Below are positions 22,891 to 35,979 of a stretch of 64,000 nt of DNA, in pieces. Location: contig CM066731.1 of NCBI GenBank assembly GCA_033961575.1, positions 131,309,001 through 131,373,000 of the forward strand, given 5' to 3'. The notes under the pieces were generated by a model. The model made no database searches, was not told the origin of the DNA, and worked only from the letters and a program-made list of their open reading frames with translations. Source of the stretch: Aselliscus stoliczkanus (lineage: Eukaryota > Chordata > Mammalia > Chiroptera > Hipposideridae). Position 1 is the first letter of the stretch; each line of letters begins with the position of its first letter. Position numbers and translations under genes: made by a program.

Positions 22891-25019
22891 AAATGTCATG
22901 AATGATTGAGCTAAAATGATTCATCTCAAATTCGACCACAGGTCATTTTACTTGGTGAATAGCCCAGAATTTCTGCTTTTCTCAGTCAAGGAAGGGTACC
23001 TTTGGTTTAAAGTCTTGGAGATAGTCAAAGATATTTTCATACTCTGTTTCTATGATTCTTAGCCATCATTGGAATCCAGGCCAGCTGTACTGTTTATATG
23101 AACAATTACAGTATAAAGAGCATGCTAAAAATATATTTTGATGTACATTTATGGCTTAAAAAATTTCTAAGTTACAAATAAAACAATTTTAAAAACCATG
23201 TAAACTCAAAGGCAAGTTTAAAGAGGTTGATAGTAATGTATCTTATCTTTGATAGTTTTTTTGCTTGCAAACCTATTGCACGTATAACATATCCTCAACA
23301 ACACTGAGATGAATATTATTGGCTCTATTTTACAGAAGGAGGGTGATAGGTGAACTGCTCAAGGTCAAAGAAGCTAGTACATCTGAAACCTAAAAATAGG
23401 TTGTCTATCCAAAGTCAATGCACTTTCTACTACATTGATAACATTTTTTCCTACAAATAAGTAACATCATACTCTTGCTATTTTATTCTGTCTTCTTTGT
23501 GAAAATAACTACAAACAAGTTCCTCATTATTGTTTGGCCAAGTGAGGTTCTGTTTGATGTGATACCAGAATGTACTTCTTTCTATTCCAATGTAAGTGAC
23601 TTTGTTTTGGAGTGGTGATTTTATACCTTTTCTTTGATAATTTATTAGATAAGAGGACTTCAGAGTTATTAAGACTAGATTTTTTATTATATAAACAAAA
23701 AAAAATCAGATAACCAAACAGAAAAATAAATCTCTTGCATTATTTCATTCTCAGAGTTAGACCCTGTTATTTATTCATGTCTCTATTTGTCTACCTATGT
23801 ATCTACACTTATTAAAACAACCATTGTCTTGACTTACAACATTAGTTTGAAGGCTAAGCATTTACATTTGGATTCTAGTCAACCCAGAATATGACTGATT
23901 TGTATACATACTGGATGTCATCTTTTCCTCCCATCTACTGTAGCTCTTATCCTCTTAGACTCAGATCAAATTCCCCTTTCTCCATTAAACCTTCATCGAC
24001 CACTCCAGCTGAAAGGCTTTAACTGCAGTAGTAGTAAAGTCACTGGATCCATTAACTCATTTGCTCCAACTGTTTGTCAATGACTTTCTGTCACCAAGTA
24101 ATACCCTGAAGGAATGGATTATAGAATTATTAAATTTTGATGTGAGTTGAAAGAAGAAATATGGAGTCACAAGTCCCTTCCATGTGTATCAGGCTTTAAT
24201 TAAGTCCTCTCTGGGTACCAGGGCTGTAGCAGAGGGCTCTGAAGATCTGGGAGAGTGACTAGGGGAAACCCTTACTGTAGGAGGGAAAAAGAGACCACTT
24301 AAAATTAACACGATTGTTTCACAAGGTTTATCCTTGTCCTCACATTTCACAGGTGCCTACAAATGATAACCCATTGAATCTTCACCGAGTTCTTACATTA
24401 AATATTTATGAGGATAATTTAAAGTGGCCTTTGTGGCACAACACGCAGGATGAAAAAAGTTCTTGGGATCACCTGAGCAAGAACAAATTTTGGCAGTGAG
24501 GACATGAGCTGGTTGTTTCATTGTTTCAGTGTAGACATGCTCTGAATTAAGCACCACAGACAGCTGGTGGCTGTGGATACACAGACAATTTTGCATAACC
24601 AGGATTTTGGGACTTCTTATGTTTCACAGGACATGATAAAGCCTGAGCATGTTTGTCTGATGCCCAATTTTATTCTTTTACTGTCTTTAAATTACTTGAA
24701 TCTGATTTTTAAATGTCAGTAAATTGGTGATGGTGTAAAACAATATAATCAATTTGGCTGCTTTCTTACAAGAATATAGGAGTTCAAAAGTTCAATTCAA
24801 TACCATCAACTAGCCGCAGTATCTACCCTACTAATGGCCACATACTTTCCTTCTATGGTGACTAGTATATGGGACCAGATAAATAGGGACTAGGTTTTCT
24901 TTTCATTTCCTTTGAATTGGAAAATAAACATTTTATTCAGTAATATTCTCAAATAATTTCCTTTTCTTAACAATAAGCTATCGGGTAATAGCAACCTGTA
25001 GTCAATACTGAAATCCAAA
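22891..25019. other. intronic sequence with one MIR
   Basis: Apart from an antisense MIR at about 23285-23440 (TTATTGGCTCTATTTTACAG, 'gaactgctcaaggtca', 'tcaatgcactttctactac'), nothing was recognised. The 61-codon frame at 24314-24499 is not a known protein. Confidence 0.45.
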
Positions 25020-25340
25020 TACAGTAATACCTTGGTTTGCGAGCATAATTTGTTCTGGAAACAAACTACTCATATTGCAAGACATCGCTTGTTTACCACC
25101 TTAAAATGGAATTGTAATAGATATGGGGGTAGAGGGGGCAGTGGATTGTGGGACGGGAGTTGTCACTTTGTGAGGGGTGAAAAATATAACTATTGCGTTG
25201 TTTTGTACACCTGAAACTAATACAAAATAAAAAAGAAAGGAAAAAACAGAAACAAATGGAAAAAAAAAGTATTAGAAATGTTTGCTCATCTTGTGGAACA
25301 CTTGAGAACCACTTTACTTGCAGTCCAAAGTTTTACTGTA
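25020..25340. mobile_element. TA-flanked DNA transposon (Tc1/mariner-like MITE) split by an L1 end
   Basis: The left terminus TACAGTAATACCTTGGTTTG (25020-25039) and the reverse complement of the right terminus (25317-25340, TACAGTAAAACTTTGGACTG) match at 16 of 20 positions. Both ends sit at a TA, as for Tc1/mariner insertions. The element proper is 25022-25338. Its middle is interrupted by an L1 3' end at about 25120-25265. No transposase frame is present, so it is non-autonomous. Exact family is not assigned. Confidence 0.7.
25120..25265 (+). mobile_element. L1 3' end nested in the DNA transposon
   Basis: Shows GGAGTTGTCACTTTGTGAGG, TATAACTATTGCGTTG, TTGTACACCTGAAACTAATA and an A-rich tail. 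This is the same terminus as at 21501-21640. Being inside the transposon, it inserted later. Confidence 0.8.
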
Positions 25341-26429
25341 GTTCTTTTCTTATATAAAGCATTTAAACTTACAAACTTCACCCAAAAACCTATTTGATTT
25401 GGTTTGCGTGTAAGATTTCTACATAAATAGAACTTAATGACTGTAGGAAAATTATAGAAACTGACTTTGGCCCCACTGAATTATTTGCAAGTATATCTAC
25501 ATATAGCTTCACACTATAACATTCCAGCTGCTTTGTTATTTTCTGATCAAATTAAGATTGTGTTCTGTTATCGGTACTTATTAACATGTCTATTATTCTG
25601 GGCATACTGCTGGTATATTACATAAAAATGAGCTCACTGCAGGCATCAACTCCATTTCCTTATTTCTAACTTAGCTTGACATTCTTCTTGGCAATTTTTC
25701 CAGACATACCACAACCCACTTTCTATTGAGATTTTTTTTCCACTTCAATATTAAATTTTTCTGTGCAGGCGCTAGAATTTGGAATTAACCTCGTTGTCGT
25801 TAGGGCGATAGGCCTGCATTTCACTTCACTGAAAAATCTGAAAGGATTTAGCATCAAACTACTTACAAGAAAATAGCTTTCTTAGATATGAAATGAACTT
25901 GAAATTTTGATAAAAAAATAATTGAGGAGAAATAGAATATGATTTCTTACTCCAAATCTTATACTCTAAAGAACATATACAAACTGAACAATACAAAACA
26001 AAAAATAAAAACAATTTAAAACATAATTTGTACTTAAGTCATCAGATTTATATTTTTATTAATAATATTGTTATGTAATAATAAGTAAGATTCCTTGTTC
26101 TTAAGGTAGGCTACTGGGTTTTGCCTTTTATTAATAATTTTGGGTGAATGTTTGAATGAAGAAAATAATGAACATGACTAAGACAAAGAACACCAAAATG
26201 GTATTTCAAAAAACTGAAAAATATAAATATTATTGGCTTTTAACATTGTTTATTAACATGAGTATGCTTTATGATCTTGACTGATTTACATGCCTTAAAA
26301 CTTCAAATCAAATTACAAATATGATAAAATTTATATTCATTGCCACCAAACATTTGGTAGCACACGCATATATGAAAAAAAAATGTGTTTATAAGATCAT
26401 CACAAACACTGGTACATTGTAATTGTATA
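25341..26429. other. intronic sequence, nothing recognised
   Basis: AT-rich with no recognised repeat or exon. A short palindromic-looking AATTTTGATAAAAAAATAATT area is low complexity only. Confidence 0.45.
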
Positions 26430-26518
26430 CTTCCCCTCCCCCTCCCCTTCCCTTCTCCTTTTTCTCCCTCCCTCTCCTCCTCCTCCTTCTTCTTCCTCTC
26501 CTCCTCCACTTTCTTTTA
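26430..26518 (+). repeat. polypyrimidine tract
   Basis: Almost pure C/T: CCCCTCCCC units grading into TCC and TTC triplets. The antisense 68-codon frame rich in Glu/Arg/Lys/Gly at 26303-26509 is its artefact. Confidence 0.95.
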
Positions 26519-26839
26519 CTTCAACAAATTATAGAACAAATCCATGCAGAACCATGGTAAAAAACTAAAAATCAAAAAACAAAAAAAAATCCCCCAAAAC
26601 ATCCCTTAATCATCCCATTGGGAGAGGACGAGATTTGTATTTTTCTCCCATAGCCAAGCAAATAGCAAAGAGCTTCCTTTGGTGAGGGGTGGTGGTAGTT
26701 AATAAAATTGTGACAAACTAATGATGTGTCAATACTATAAAGGCTCACATAAATTGGCAGTGTATTGTGATAAAGCCATCTGTAATATGTACTTATATTG
26801 GAGTTCTACTCTATATATTCTCACCTCATCTTCTCCAAA

Positions 26840-27160
26840 TAGTACTCTTGTATTTCACTACCTATGCTCATTTTCTTCTTCTTCTGCAATAATAATTAGG
26901 TTCCATAACCTCATAACCAAGATCCTTCACAGTCAAAGTCAAGCCAAATTCTACTTTATTCCCAGGCCTGAACCTGCACCTCTGGCCAGACTGGCTACTT
27001 GTCCTCTAATCATTTCCACCTTAAATCTTCAACTACAAAGATTCCTACCTAGAATGCCCTCATCACTACTCTATTTTACTAAATATATAACATTTTTAAG
27101 ATGCTCAAGAATATTTCATTTCATTCATTTCTGATGTAGACATTTATCACAAATATGTCT
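26840..27160 (+). mobile_element. L2 LINE fragment
   Basis: Forward L2: 'ccagactggctacttgtcc', 'aaagattcctacctagaatgccc' (usually 'ctgttccctctgcctggaatgccc'), and an ATTTCATTCATTTC segment. It accounts for most of the 137-codon frame at 26721-27134, so that frame is not a gene. Confidence 0.6.
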
Positions 27161-27309
27161 TCTAGAAGCTCAGAACTGGAAAAAAAAATACCACCAGGAG
27201 AGTGCAGTTAAGTAGTGGCTTACATACACAAGTTTCTTACATTCCACTATAGTCCTGTGACTTCTCTAAGCTAATAAACTCAAGAGTTAACCTTTATGAC
27301 TTGTTAAAC

Positions 27310-27345
27310 TACAATTAATTAATTAATTAGTTAATTAATTAATTT
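27310..27345. repeat. (TTAA)n simple repeat
   Basis: Alternating TTAA units with one G, self-complementary throughout. Confidence 0.9.
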
Positions 27346-27934
27346 TTTTGCTGAAACTGAACCTTACCATTTCAACTTGGCACAAGTATAATTAACCATG
27401 AAAAAAAGAAATGCTCAATAGCCACCCTACATTCCACTAAAACCATTTTCTTTCATGAATTTTGTTTGAAAAGGATTATTTTTGACAAACAAAGGAAGCC
27501 TGCCGTAAAATTGGTAAGTCATGATATTGATTCTATTTTGGTCTATGCAGCATTACTTTCTCCAGGAACCCCAGCTGATGATTAGTCAGATTCCACTTAA
27601 CTATTTGCATGATGAGGAGTTTAGCTCATTTTGAAGTATCCTGGTTATGACTGGACAGCTCTAATTGTTAGAAACTTCTGTCTTCTATCTAGGTGAAATA
27701 TCTTTCTTGAAACTTTCAACTGCTGATATATCCATCTAAAGGATATCACAAAAAATGTAATACTTCTTCTGACAGAGCACCCTTCATGTATTTGGGGACA
27801 GATATCTCTTTTGCCTCCAGTTCTCTCTTGTCTAAAATTTTCAGTTACATTTAGCTTTAAAACTATGATATAGTTTTCAGAGATCTCACCATTCTGCTCC
27901 CTAGTGATATTCATATTTTCAGCATAGTACCCAA

Positions 27935-28580
27935 ATTTCACTCATTTAACAGTTATTGAGCATATGCTGTAGGCTGGGTATTGTGCTAAATGCAAGGAAT
28001 CATAATGAAAGGTGATGGGGCTTGTAGTAGCAGAAATATAAGCTATTTGAAACACACACACAGTAGGAGCACAGAACCCAGTCAGTAAAGGCTTAAAGGA
28101 AGGAGGAGGTTTGTGCTGAAACCTGAAAGGAAAGGCAGGGAAGAGTATTCAAGACAAAGGGGGTAAAAAACAAAACAAAACAAAAACGGGAAAAGTCTCA
28201 GAAATAGGGCAAGGCATTGCAGATTTAGGGAAGTGAAAGGAGTTCAGTATGATTCAACATGGAATGGCATCAGGTGAGGGTGGAGATTAGGCAGGCACCA
28301 AGTTGGGGGCATTGTAAACATCTTAAAGAAGTTATGATTAGGAACCACCAAATGGTTTCAAGCAGAAGGGCTCACATGCTCAGATTTTATTCTAAAAAGG
28401 CCCCTGTGGTCACAGATAAAGAATGAATAGGAGGGAGAAAGTCTGAGTGCATGGAGAGTCAGTGGGCTTGATTAATTGGATGGCAGATGGGGAGATGGTG
28501 ATAAGAAGTTTGAGTTAAGGCTATAGATGCTAGGGTCTTTCCTAAGAAGGCAGAGCACATTTGGAGAGAAGTAGGGAAAG
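27935..28580 (-). mobile_element. L2 LINE fragment, long
   Basis: Antisense L2: TTATTGAGCATATGCTGTAGGC (3' end), a GGAAGGAGGAGGTTTGTGC block, 'gagtattcaagacaaaggg', 'ggtttcaagcagaagggctcacatgctcag' and 'gaatgaataggagg'. These fall in the order of the reversed L2 ORF2 and 3' UTR. No frame survives. An A-rich microsatellite, (AAAAC)n, sits at about 28165-28185. Confidence 0.75.
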
Positions 28581-30880
28581 GTGATGAGGTCAGAATGGAA
28601 CACATTACTAGATATAGTGGCTAAAATATCTCTCATTCTAATTCCACATGAAATATTTAAAACATTCCTGGGAGTAATGCCTCAATAATGGAGCTACTGG
28701 TATTAAAAACCAATTTACTGGAGCCTTTTAAGAATAAGCACAGTGTGCTTATAAAAAGGAAACGTTTACCTAGTAATTATTACCTTAATGATGTTGGTAA
28801 TGTATCTACTATAGGCTCAGTATAACTACCTAAAAAACCATTATTGTTCTTGATCATTAAAGAACTCCAATTAAACACATACAAGACTAATGAGCCAAGC
28901 AATTAAGAATATCTACTTACACCTATTTATCTGCTAAGTCACTAACATGTTACCAGACAGATGTACCATATGCATAGGCTCCATGGAATAGCTAACCCTG
29001 AATTGTATGACCTCATTTAAACATATCTGTTTACATTCAGAATGAAATTGGAGCAAATTTTTATTCACCTTTGATGAGTTTTGTATCCTCATTTTCAATG
29101 TTCAGCAAAGTGAGCAAGTTGTCTAAGTATTGATCTTGGAAATCTTGAAGATTTGTAAAGTCAGAAGCAGAACATTATTTCAATTTGTACCTAAGTGCAC
29201 TTGTTATACCTCATATAAACACCCATATTTTCTATTATTTATGTGATTCATACCATTATTTTCAGGTCTCAAATAAATGCCTGACTACACTATCTACTTT
29301 GTCATTCTCTTGTTATCGGTCCCTTCTCTACCTCAATCTTGGAAAAATTATGTTTCTGGAAGTATGGTATGATGAAAAGACATACCTTTGGAAACAGAAA
29401 GACCTAGGTCTGAATCCCAACTCTGCCACTTACTAGTTCTGTGACTTTAAGCAAGTCATCCATTTTCAGTTTCAGTTTGCTCACATATGAAATGTAACAA
29501 TATCTATCTCACAGAGTTGTTTTGAAGATGAAAATAATGAGTGAAAATGTTTGGCATTATAGCATCATGGTATTAGAGCCAATAACAGTAATAGCAAAAC
29601 ATTAATCTTTTGGAAATTGTTGAAGCAAATAGTTGCGCTCTTTCCTTTACTCATCCTGCCAATTGTACTTATTGGTTTTGTTTGATGGTAGTTTTATGAA
29701 TTGTGTGATGAATTGTCCCCAGAATCCCCTGGTTGAAACTAAGGAACTGGCAACTTAAAAATCTTTGAAAGGAAATTTGAACTAATATCTTTTATTACTG
29801 CTTAGGATTTTACTAAACAAAATGAAAACAATGATAAATGGAAGTCAGAGTTTGGTTATAAAAGATCAAAGACATTTACTTTGATCTTCACTGAAAACTC
29901 TTAAAAAATACTGTCTTTTAATTTCTTAGTCAGAAAATAAGGATTAGATAAGGGAGACTAAAAGTGTATTTCAAGTTAATCAGACCTGCACAAATGGTTT
30001 AGAACATGGATGGAACAAGAAAGAGACTTAAAAAAAAAAAGTGATACTTTAGCCAGTCTGTCCTAATTTGCTGGTGACAACCATTTGTTCTCAAGACTGG
30101 AAGGTAAATGTTATTGTTGAATGTGGTTACAATTTTGAGCAACATTACATGGACTAATTAAAAGTTGTCTTTACATTTTTCTGACATCTCTTCTGCCTAA
30201 TTTTTTAGTTTGTAAACAGTGATCTTGAGTTTTAAGCAGTTTCCTCTTATAAGGCAGATGTGTTGAAACCTGCATGTGAAGCCATGTGCCATTATTAGTG
30301 AAACACAAAGAAGTTAAAACCCAACCCTACACATGAGCTATTATTGAAAATTTGAGGTTTTGAAAAAAGCTAGAAGCTTAAAGTTTTGAGCAATGATTAA
30401 AGTTAAAACCATGGACTGAAGAAAGACTGCAATGTCAGAATTTGAACTGGCTAGCCTGGCTTCTCACTCCTTGTCAATGGTTTTCAGAATACTCACAAGA
30501 TTGGTCTTTGAAATGAGGATGTAGGGTAGGAATTTCCTTGTTTAAAAGGAATACTGGTTAGGTTATTGCCTGCATTATTTTATTTTATCTATAGAAATTG
30601 CTTGCTTTTTGCTACTATATTTATGCAGCAGCATGATAATAATTAAAATGAAAAACAACACCCTGTGTACTGGGAATCAGGAAATCTGTATTTTAGTTTC
30701 AAATGTGCCATGATCTAACTTTATAAGGGGTTCATCATCTCATATTCTTTGAGTAATTATTTTCTGGATTTATACAATGAAGAGTTTTGATGACCAAACA
30801 CCTTCAATCCTTTCCCTCCATCGAAATCGAACAATTTGATCGTTATTGTTGGATATATATGTACATGCAAGCATGCGCAT

Positions 30881-30881
<1 letters not shown>
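28581..30881. other. intronic sequence with one MIR
   Basis: Mostly featureless AT-rich DNA. A clear forward MIR lies at 29385-29580 (listed). The 83-codon frame at 29185-29436 overlaps it and is rejected. Confidence 0.45.
29385..29580 (+). mobile_element. MIR SINE
   Basis: CTGAATCCCAACTCTGCCAC, then TTACTAGTTCTGTGACTTTAAGCAAG, 'tcagtttgctcacatatgaaa' and 'atctatctcacagagttgtt'. This is textbook forward MIR order. Confidence 0.88.

Positions 30882-30914
<33 letters not shown>
30882..30914. repeat. (AC)n microsatellite
   Basis: About 16 uninterrupted AC units following an alternating purine-pyrimidine stretch (GTACATGCAAGCATGCGCATGT). The whole is a candidate Z-DNA former. Confidence 0.97.
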
Positions 30915-30917
<3 letters not shown>

Positions 30918-32640
30918 TTCTACATAGATATTCTAACACTCTGCATAACTCATTGTTCGTGATGTCCCATAATCCAACGATGGCATATATGGTTTATTTA
31001 GTTTAGAAAATACCAATACCATTACTAATACTACTAATACATTACTTACATTTCCTTTCAAATATGTCATTCAATATCCGATTGAAATTCCACTCAAAGA
31101 CTGAGCTTCGTAGGAGAGACTACTTGAACATAGATCCCCAACTCTGTCTCGTATATCATGCCTTATACCTTGCATGGAATTCCATGCTTTTGACAATAAT
31201 GCCATGTTGAAGCATGCAATAGTGAAATAAAGCTAGACGATAGGGTCTCCTGTCCTGTCCTGACTTCCACTAAGTCAACTTGGTAAGGCACTTTGCCTTC
31301 CTTTCCCCAGTGTCATTTTTTTCTGCATCAGTTGATCAGCACATAGTGCCTGGGGGCTACGAGTTTTGCTGGACCTATTAAAAACCAAAGGGCCTGAAAA
31401 TTTTAAGTGGACTTAGCACGTTTGAAAATATCTCAAAATATAAATCAGTGCATTACATGAATGTCTATAAAATATGTCAAGTAGCTCTTTGAAACTTAAA
31501 GAATGTAGTTATAAATAAATTGTATTTCATGTGAGCTATGACTGCATTGTGATATGCTTGATATGATACAGGCTGGACCACTCCAGTCACTGCTCATCCC
31601 CTTGGCAAAGGCACATTGGTAGAGAGGAACAGATTCAATACTTTAAGAGGACAGTCTCACCTTGAACATTTTACAATATGTTCACCATTTTTTTTTAAAA
31701 AAACACTTTTATTATAATTCTTAATGTTTTCACTCAAAGAAAACTTAGAATATATATTTCTGTGGTGACTATCTTTGAAGTAGTAGAGCAAGGTATGAAG
31801 ATTTTTGGAGTAAGGTAAATGTGGGTTTGCATCTCAGTTTTACCACTTAGTAGTCAAGGGATGTTACAACAGTGACATCATTTTCCTGAAATCCAGTTTC
31901 TTTGTCTGGAAAGAAGTACAAGGCTATTCACTTCATGTGAACATTAAATGAGGGTTAGATGAAATAATAGTTATTGGCAGGCACTATATGGTAATTTCTC
32001 AATGAAATGTTCTTTCCATTGTAAACATAAAAGTTGATTGATTTGGCATTTTTTGTAGAAATAATTATGTATATATTTGAAAAAGAAATTGATTCCTATT
32101 CTTTATAGTTAAAACATATTAACATTCCAGCTTCTTCAAAACATGGGCATCATATGATCAGACTAAGTATCCAATTTTATCTTTGTTTCCAATAAATAAC
32201 TGTAAGAGTCTGAGTTCCAAATTATATAGTCAATTGTGCTTATCCCTCTAGTAACTACTTAGAAGTGGTTAGACATCTGTTTAATTTTTGTATCATTTTA
32301 TAGGCTAGGCTCTAAAATATTGTTTGTGTGATTCATAGCCAAATTTCCAATTATAGAGCTAAAGTTTTAATCTCACTTTCATCTATGATCCAAAAGGAAT
32401 CTTTCCTTGTCATCACAAATACATGATAGGATATACTTTACCCATCTTTGAAGAGGTTTAGCCATCTTTGAAGTCTTTGCCAAATACTTGGTAGGCCAAT
32501 GGTTTTATAAGTTTCCACTAAAGTAGATATTCCAAGTGGATCAACTACATCTTTAGGGTATTTATTTATGTATTTATTCATTTAATATGAATTTAGCCAT
32601 AAATTAATAAACTGATTTTAAAAAGCTACATTTCTGGGAG
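30915..32640. other. intronic sequence, weak MIR
   Basis: AT-rich. A diverged forward MIR is possible at 31795-32020 (TTGGAGTAAGGTAAATGTGGG, 'agttttaccacttagtagtc', 'catcattttcctga'). Nothing else was recognised. Confidence 0.4.
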
Positions 32641-32644
32641 CACA

Positions 32645-32745
32645 TATACAATATATATGTATGTATGTGTGTGTGTATATATATATATATATATAATGTA
32701 TATATAAATATACACATATGTGTGTATATATATATAAAATCAAGA
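32645..32745. repeat. AT/GT mixed microsatellite
   Basis: Runs of ATGT, GTGT and TATA with inner near-palindromes (ATATATGT against ACATATGT). Purely alternating purine-pyrimidine and prone to hairpins. Confidence 0.95.
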
Positions 32746-33114
32746 TATGTCAATATATGCTAAAGTTAATAATTTATATTTTCTAGACAATACAGTTAAT
32801 AGAGTTCTAATCTAAGTTTGTTTCCAGTTTGCTATGGTTTTTGGCAAGTTGATAAACCTTTCTAGGCATTTGGTTTGTTCATACAGAAAATGAAGGAGTG
32901 TCCAATTTATTCTCCTTAATGAGAAGAGACCAGTGTGGGCTTTTGGTATCAAGACTAAGTCCAAATCAGGGTCTGGGCAGGGTTTAGATAGTAGGTGAGT
33001 GTGAGGAAGATACTGGAAGTTTGTTTAACAAAGCAAATTTCAGGTATGACCAAAGCAGGACAGGAGAGAAAGCAAAACATTGGTGCAAATCAAGAATCCA
33101 GAGTAAATCATTCG

Positions 33115-33150
33115 TGTCTGTTTGTGTGTGTGTGTGTGTCTGTGTGTGCA
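33115..33150. repeat. (GT)n microsatellite
   Basis: About 14 GT units with one TC interruption. It is responsible for three overlapping Cys/Val-rich frames in 32995-33310, which are not genes. Confidence 0.95.
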
Positions 33151-33889
33151 CACAAAATCACTCATATTCAGGGGAAGGAGTAGTGGGAGGAAAGGAATTT
33201 TATTTGTCAATTATACTTCAACAAAGCTGGGGGTGGGGAGAAGGAGGCAACTGAAAAAAGAAAAGAAGAAAACTGGGGGCCTAGGTGGAGGTTTCCAGGG
33301 GCTAAGATAGATCCCTAAAGTGGAAGTTACTTACTGTTTTATTGGAGCACTTCATAGTGAATGTTCTGCTTGGCTATAGGTGGAAAGAAGGAGCTTTGGT
33401 ACAAAAACACACAGGAGAGCTACATAATGCAGGGCAGATATGCCATTGCAGAAATTGTTTAAATAAACTCTCAGAGTTGTGCCAAAGTATTCCTGAATCT
33501 TTGACAAAACTATATATTTTAACTCATTAACCATCATTCAGTTACCTGTTAACATTGGTGAAATGAATATCATCAGAATATTTTTTCTCATTTCATCCTA
33601 ATATTTTATATTATTAACTACTACATTCATACAAATTTCCTCTCACTCACTGTTTTTGCCCATATGGCTTTCGATTTTCACACAAATGGAAAAGGATTGA
33701 TGTTAGAATGCGACAGGATGCCATCTCTGAAACGGCATGACTCTAGAACAGACTTCAGGTAATTCAACTTGCTTGTAAACTTCTGAGAAAGTTTTGTGCC
33801 TTGCTCATCTTTCCATCTGTTCTTCACAGTCTAGCACTGCACTTGCACATTAGAATGTTAACATTTAAGGACTATAGGATTGAACCAAA

Positions 33890-34050
33890 AGAACTTTTCA
33901 TTTGCTCATTTACTCAATAAATTAATAGGCATTGAGCACTTACTACATGTTCTAGGCACTTGGAGATGGCAGTGCTGAAGAGAACAAAGTCCCCATTCTT
34001 TTGATGCACACATTCTAGTGGGAACTACTCGGAGAAGAAGTCATTCATCC
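33890..34050 (-). mobile_element. L2 LINE 3' end
   Basis: Antisense L2 terminus: TTTACTCAATAAATTAATAGGC, GCACTTACTACATGTTCTAGGC, 'gatggcagtgctgaagagaac', CACACATTCTAGTGGG. It reverses the family's 'tgcctggcacatag...aataaatatttgttgaatgaatg' ending. Confidence 0.8.
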
Positions 34051-34569
34051 CTAAGTTCTTATCTCTAATATGAAAGATTTTGTGAATTTGTGTGCTGTCA
34101 AATAAGAGAAATATGTTAAAGAGTGTGACTTGTGCTGTATTCAGCAAAATACATTCATTCACTGTCATGTATTTAATAATAATTCAGTTTTCATTGAAAC
34201 TATCATACTGTAAACCTTTATTGTCTCAAAATAGATGTATGATGCTAAAGTTCTAGATTTCTGGGATATGTCAACAAAGGGAGAAAAATCATATCTTGTT
34301 TTGTACTGTGAAACAATGTGCTGTTTGTATTGAATTGTCCTTCTAAATTAATGTCAGCTAAAACAACAAGGTTATAGTTCAAGCTGTTTGAGACTTTATG
34401 TCCACTTAGACTAATCAATAATAGCCATTTCTATCGAATTCCCTCAAATTTTATTTTTTTGATCCTATCCTCTTAAATATTTAAAGAAAAAAATGAACAG
34501 TAATGTGGAAAAAAATGACTTCATAGTGTATATAGCTCTAGGCTATAATGATCTATTTCAATTCAACCA

Positions 34570-35350
34570 AAATAAAAATATTGAGAATGTAATTACTGAG
34601 TCTAGTTTCTGTGCTAGGTGTGCTAGATAAAATAGATTGCAACAATCTGATTTGTAAGCTCATAAACTGCTTTCAGGAAACAAGACAAGAAAATTAGAAC
34701 AATTAATAGAGGTAAGAAACAGCATAAAGGAGTTATAAGACAGAAGACGTTTCATTATTTAATGGATGAAGTCATCAGGAAATGCTATAAGAGTTCAGAA
34801 GAGAGAGAATTCTCAGATTGGTGTTTTCAGAGTTGACTTTATGGAGGAGATGGAGTTTCTAGGCATACCTTGTGGAAAATTATGGAAGTAGAACACGTGA
34901 AGTTAATTGCTCAGCTCAACTCGACTGGCACAAATGGTTAACATAGGAGACCAGTGAGAATTTATGTATGTGGGTTCCAATGTGTGGAGGGGCTAGAATG
35001 AGAAATTAATTTGTCTTGCAGAGTAGAAATTATTGGCACTGTAAGAGCTAGAGCATGGTGTGATCAAATGAAGCTCGGTCTTGCAGCATGAGGTGTATAA
35101 TGAGCAGTGGCAGCAAGGTCAGTCAGGAGACCAATTGTATAGTCGAGTAAGAAGGATCCAGACTGGGGGATGGCAAAGTAATAGGTTATCAAAGACAGAT
35201 GTATAAGACATTGAGAAAAATGAATCAATTGATTGCCTGAACGGGTATAAAATGAGGAAGCTAAGAGAGTAAAGCAGGACTCCAAGAATGGGTATACTAG
35301 GGGCATTGGGAAACAACCAGCATGAAGGAAATAATTTTGTGGTAAAAATG
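34570..35350 (-). mobile_element. L2 LINE fragment, diverged
   Basis: Antisense L2-like text: 'gtttctgtgctaggtgtgctaga' near the start, then 'gaaacaagacaagaaaattag', 'tttatggaggagatggag', 'cagtggcagcaaggtcag' and 'gaaggatccagactggg'. The minus-strand 80- and 98-codon frames at 35064-35415 fall in it and are not genes. Confidence 0.55.
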
Positions 35351-35639
35351 AAGTTAGTTATAAGAGCAAAAGTAATGGTGATGTAGCTACCTAATAACAC
35401 ATTAAACAAATTCATGTAGTGTATGCAATATATTCATTACTGATATTTTATGTATATTATAGATTAATCATATTTATACCATGACAGTGTGCTATACACA
35501 AAAATCCAACTTCAGAAATAAAACCAAATGATAGCTTTAATTAAAGATGAGATTCTTTAAAAGAGTAGAGGTTTATGGCATCATAGATGCAACTTGAAAT
35601 GTTGTAGGTCTTGCCAACCTATGGATATAGATATGATCT

Positions 35640-35945
35640 TATTTATAATAATTCCTGAAGATCCCTTGTGCAGTAGTCATTACCGGCTAATGTGGGCCCT
35701 CCAGCCCCATGCAAAGAGCTTTTCCTAATCAAATATTTTCTTGGATCCCTTGGGTGAAGTGTCACATGTGTTCCACTTCTCATTGTCTTTACTGCTCCAT
35801 TGAGCATAGCTGTTTCAACAACCAGCACACCCTTTTTCAGTTTGTAGCCACCCTGAGCCCTGAGCCTCTCAGAATTCAATGGCACAGTGCTTTGTTTGGT
35901 TACAAGTGTCTCTCTTCTCTTGGTGGAGATCCAAAATACTTATGA
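35640..35945. other. unrecognised less AT-rich block
   Basis: About 300 bases with near-balanced composition and opposing open frames of 80 (minus, 35643-35885) and 78 (plus, 35709-35945) codons. I do not recognise a protein or repeat. It could be an old LTR, an unknown processed pseudogene piece or a conserved element. Confidence 0.3.
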
Positions 35946-35979
35946 GAAAGTATATTTCAGAATATGGTGGTTTTACTTA

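Noticed and set aside
26721..27134. 137-codon plus-strand frame
   Set aside because: Most of it is forward L2 sequence and no known domain is visible.
32995..33310. Three overlapping Cys/Val-repeat frames
   Set aside because: They read the (GT)n microsatellite in three phases.
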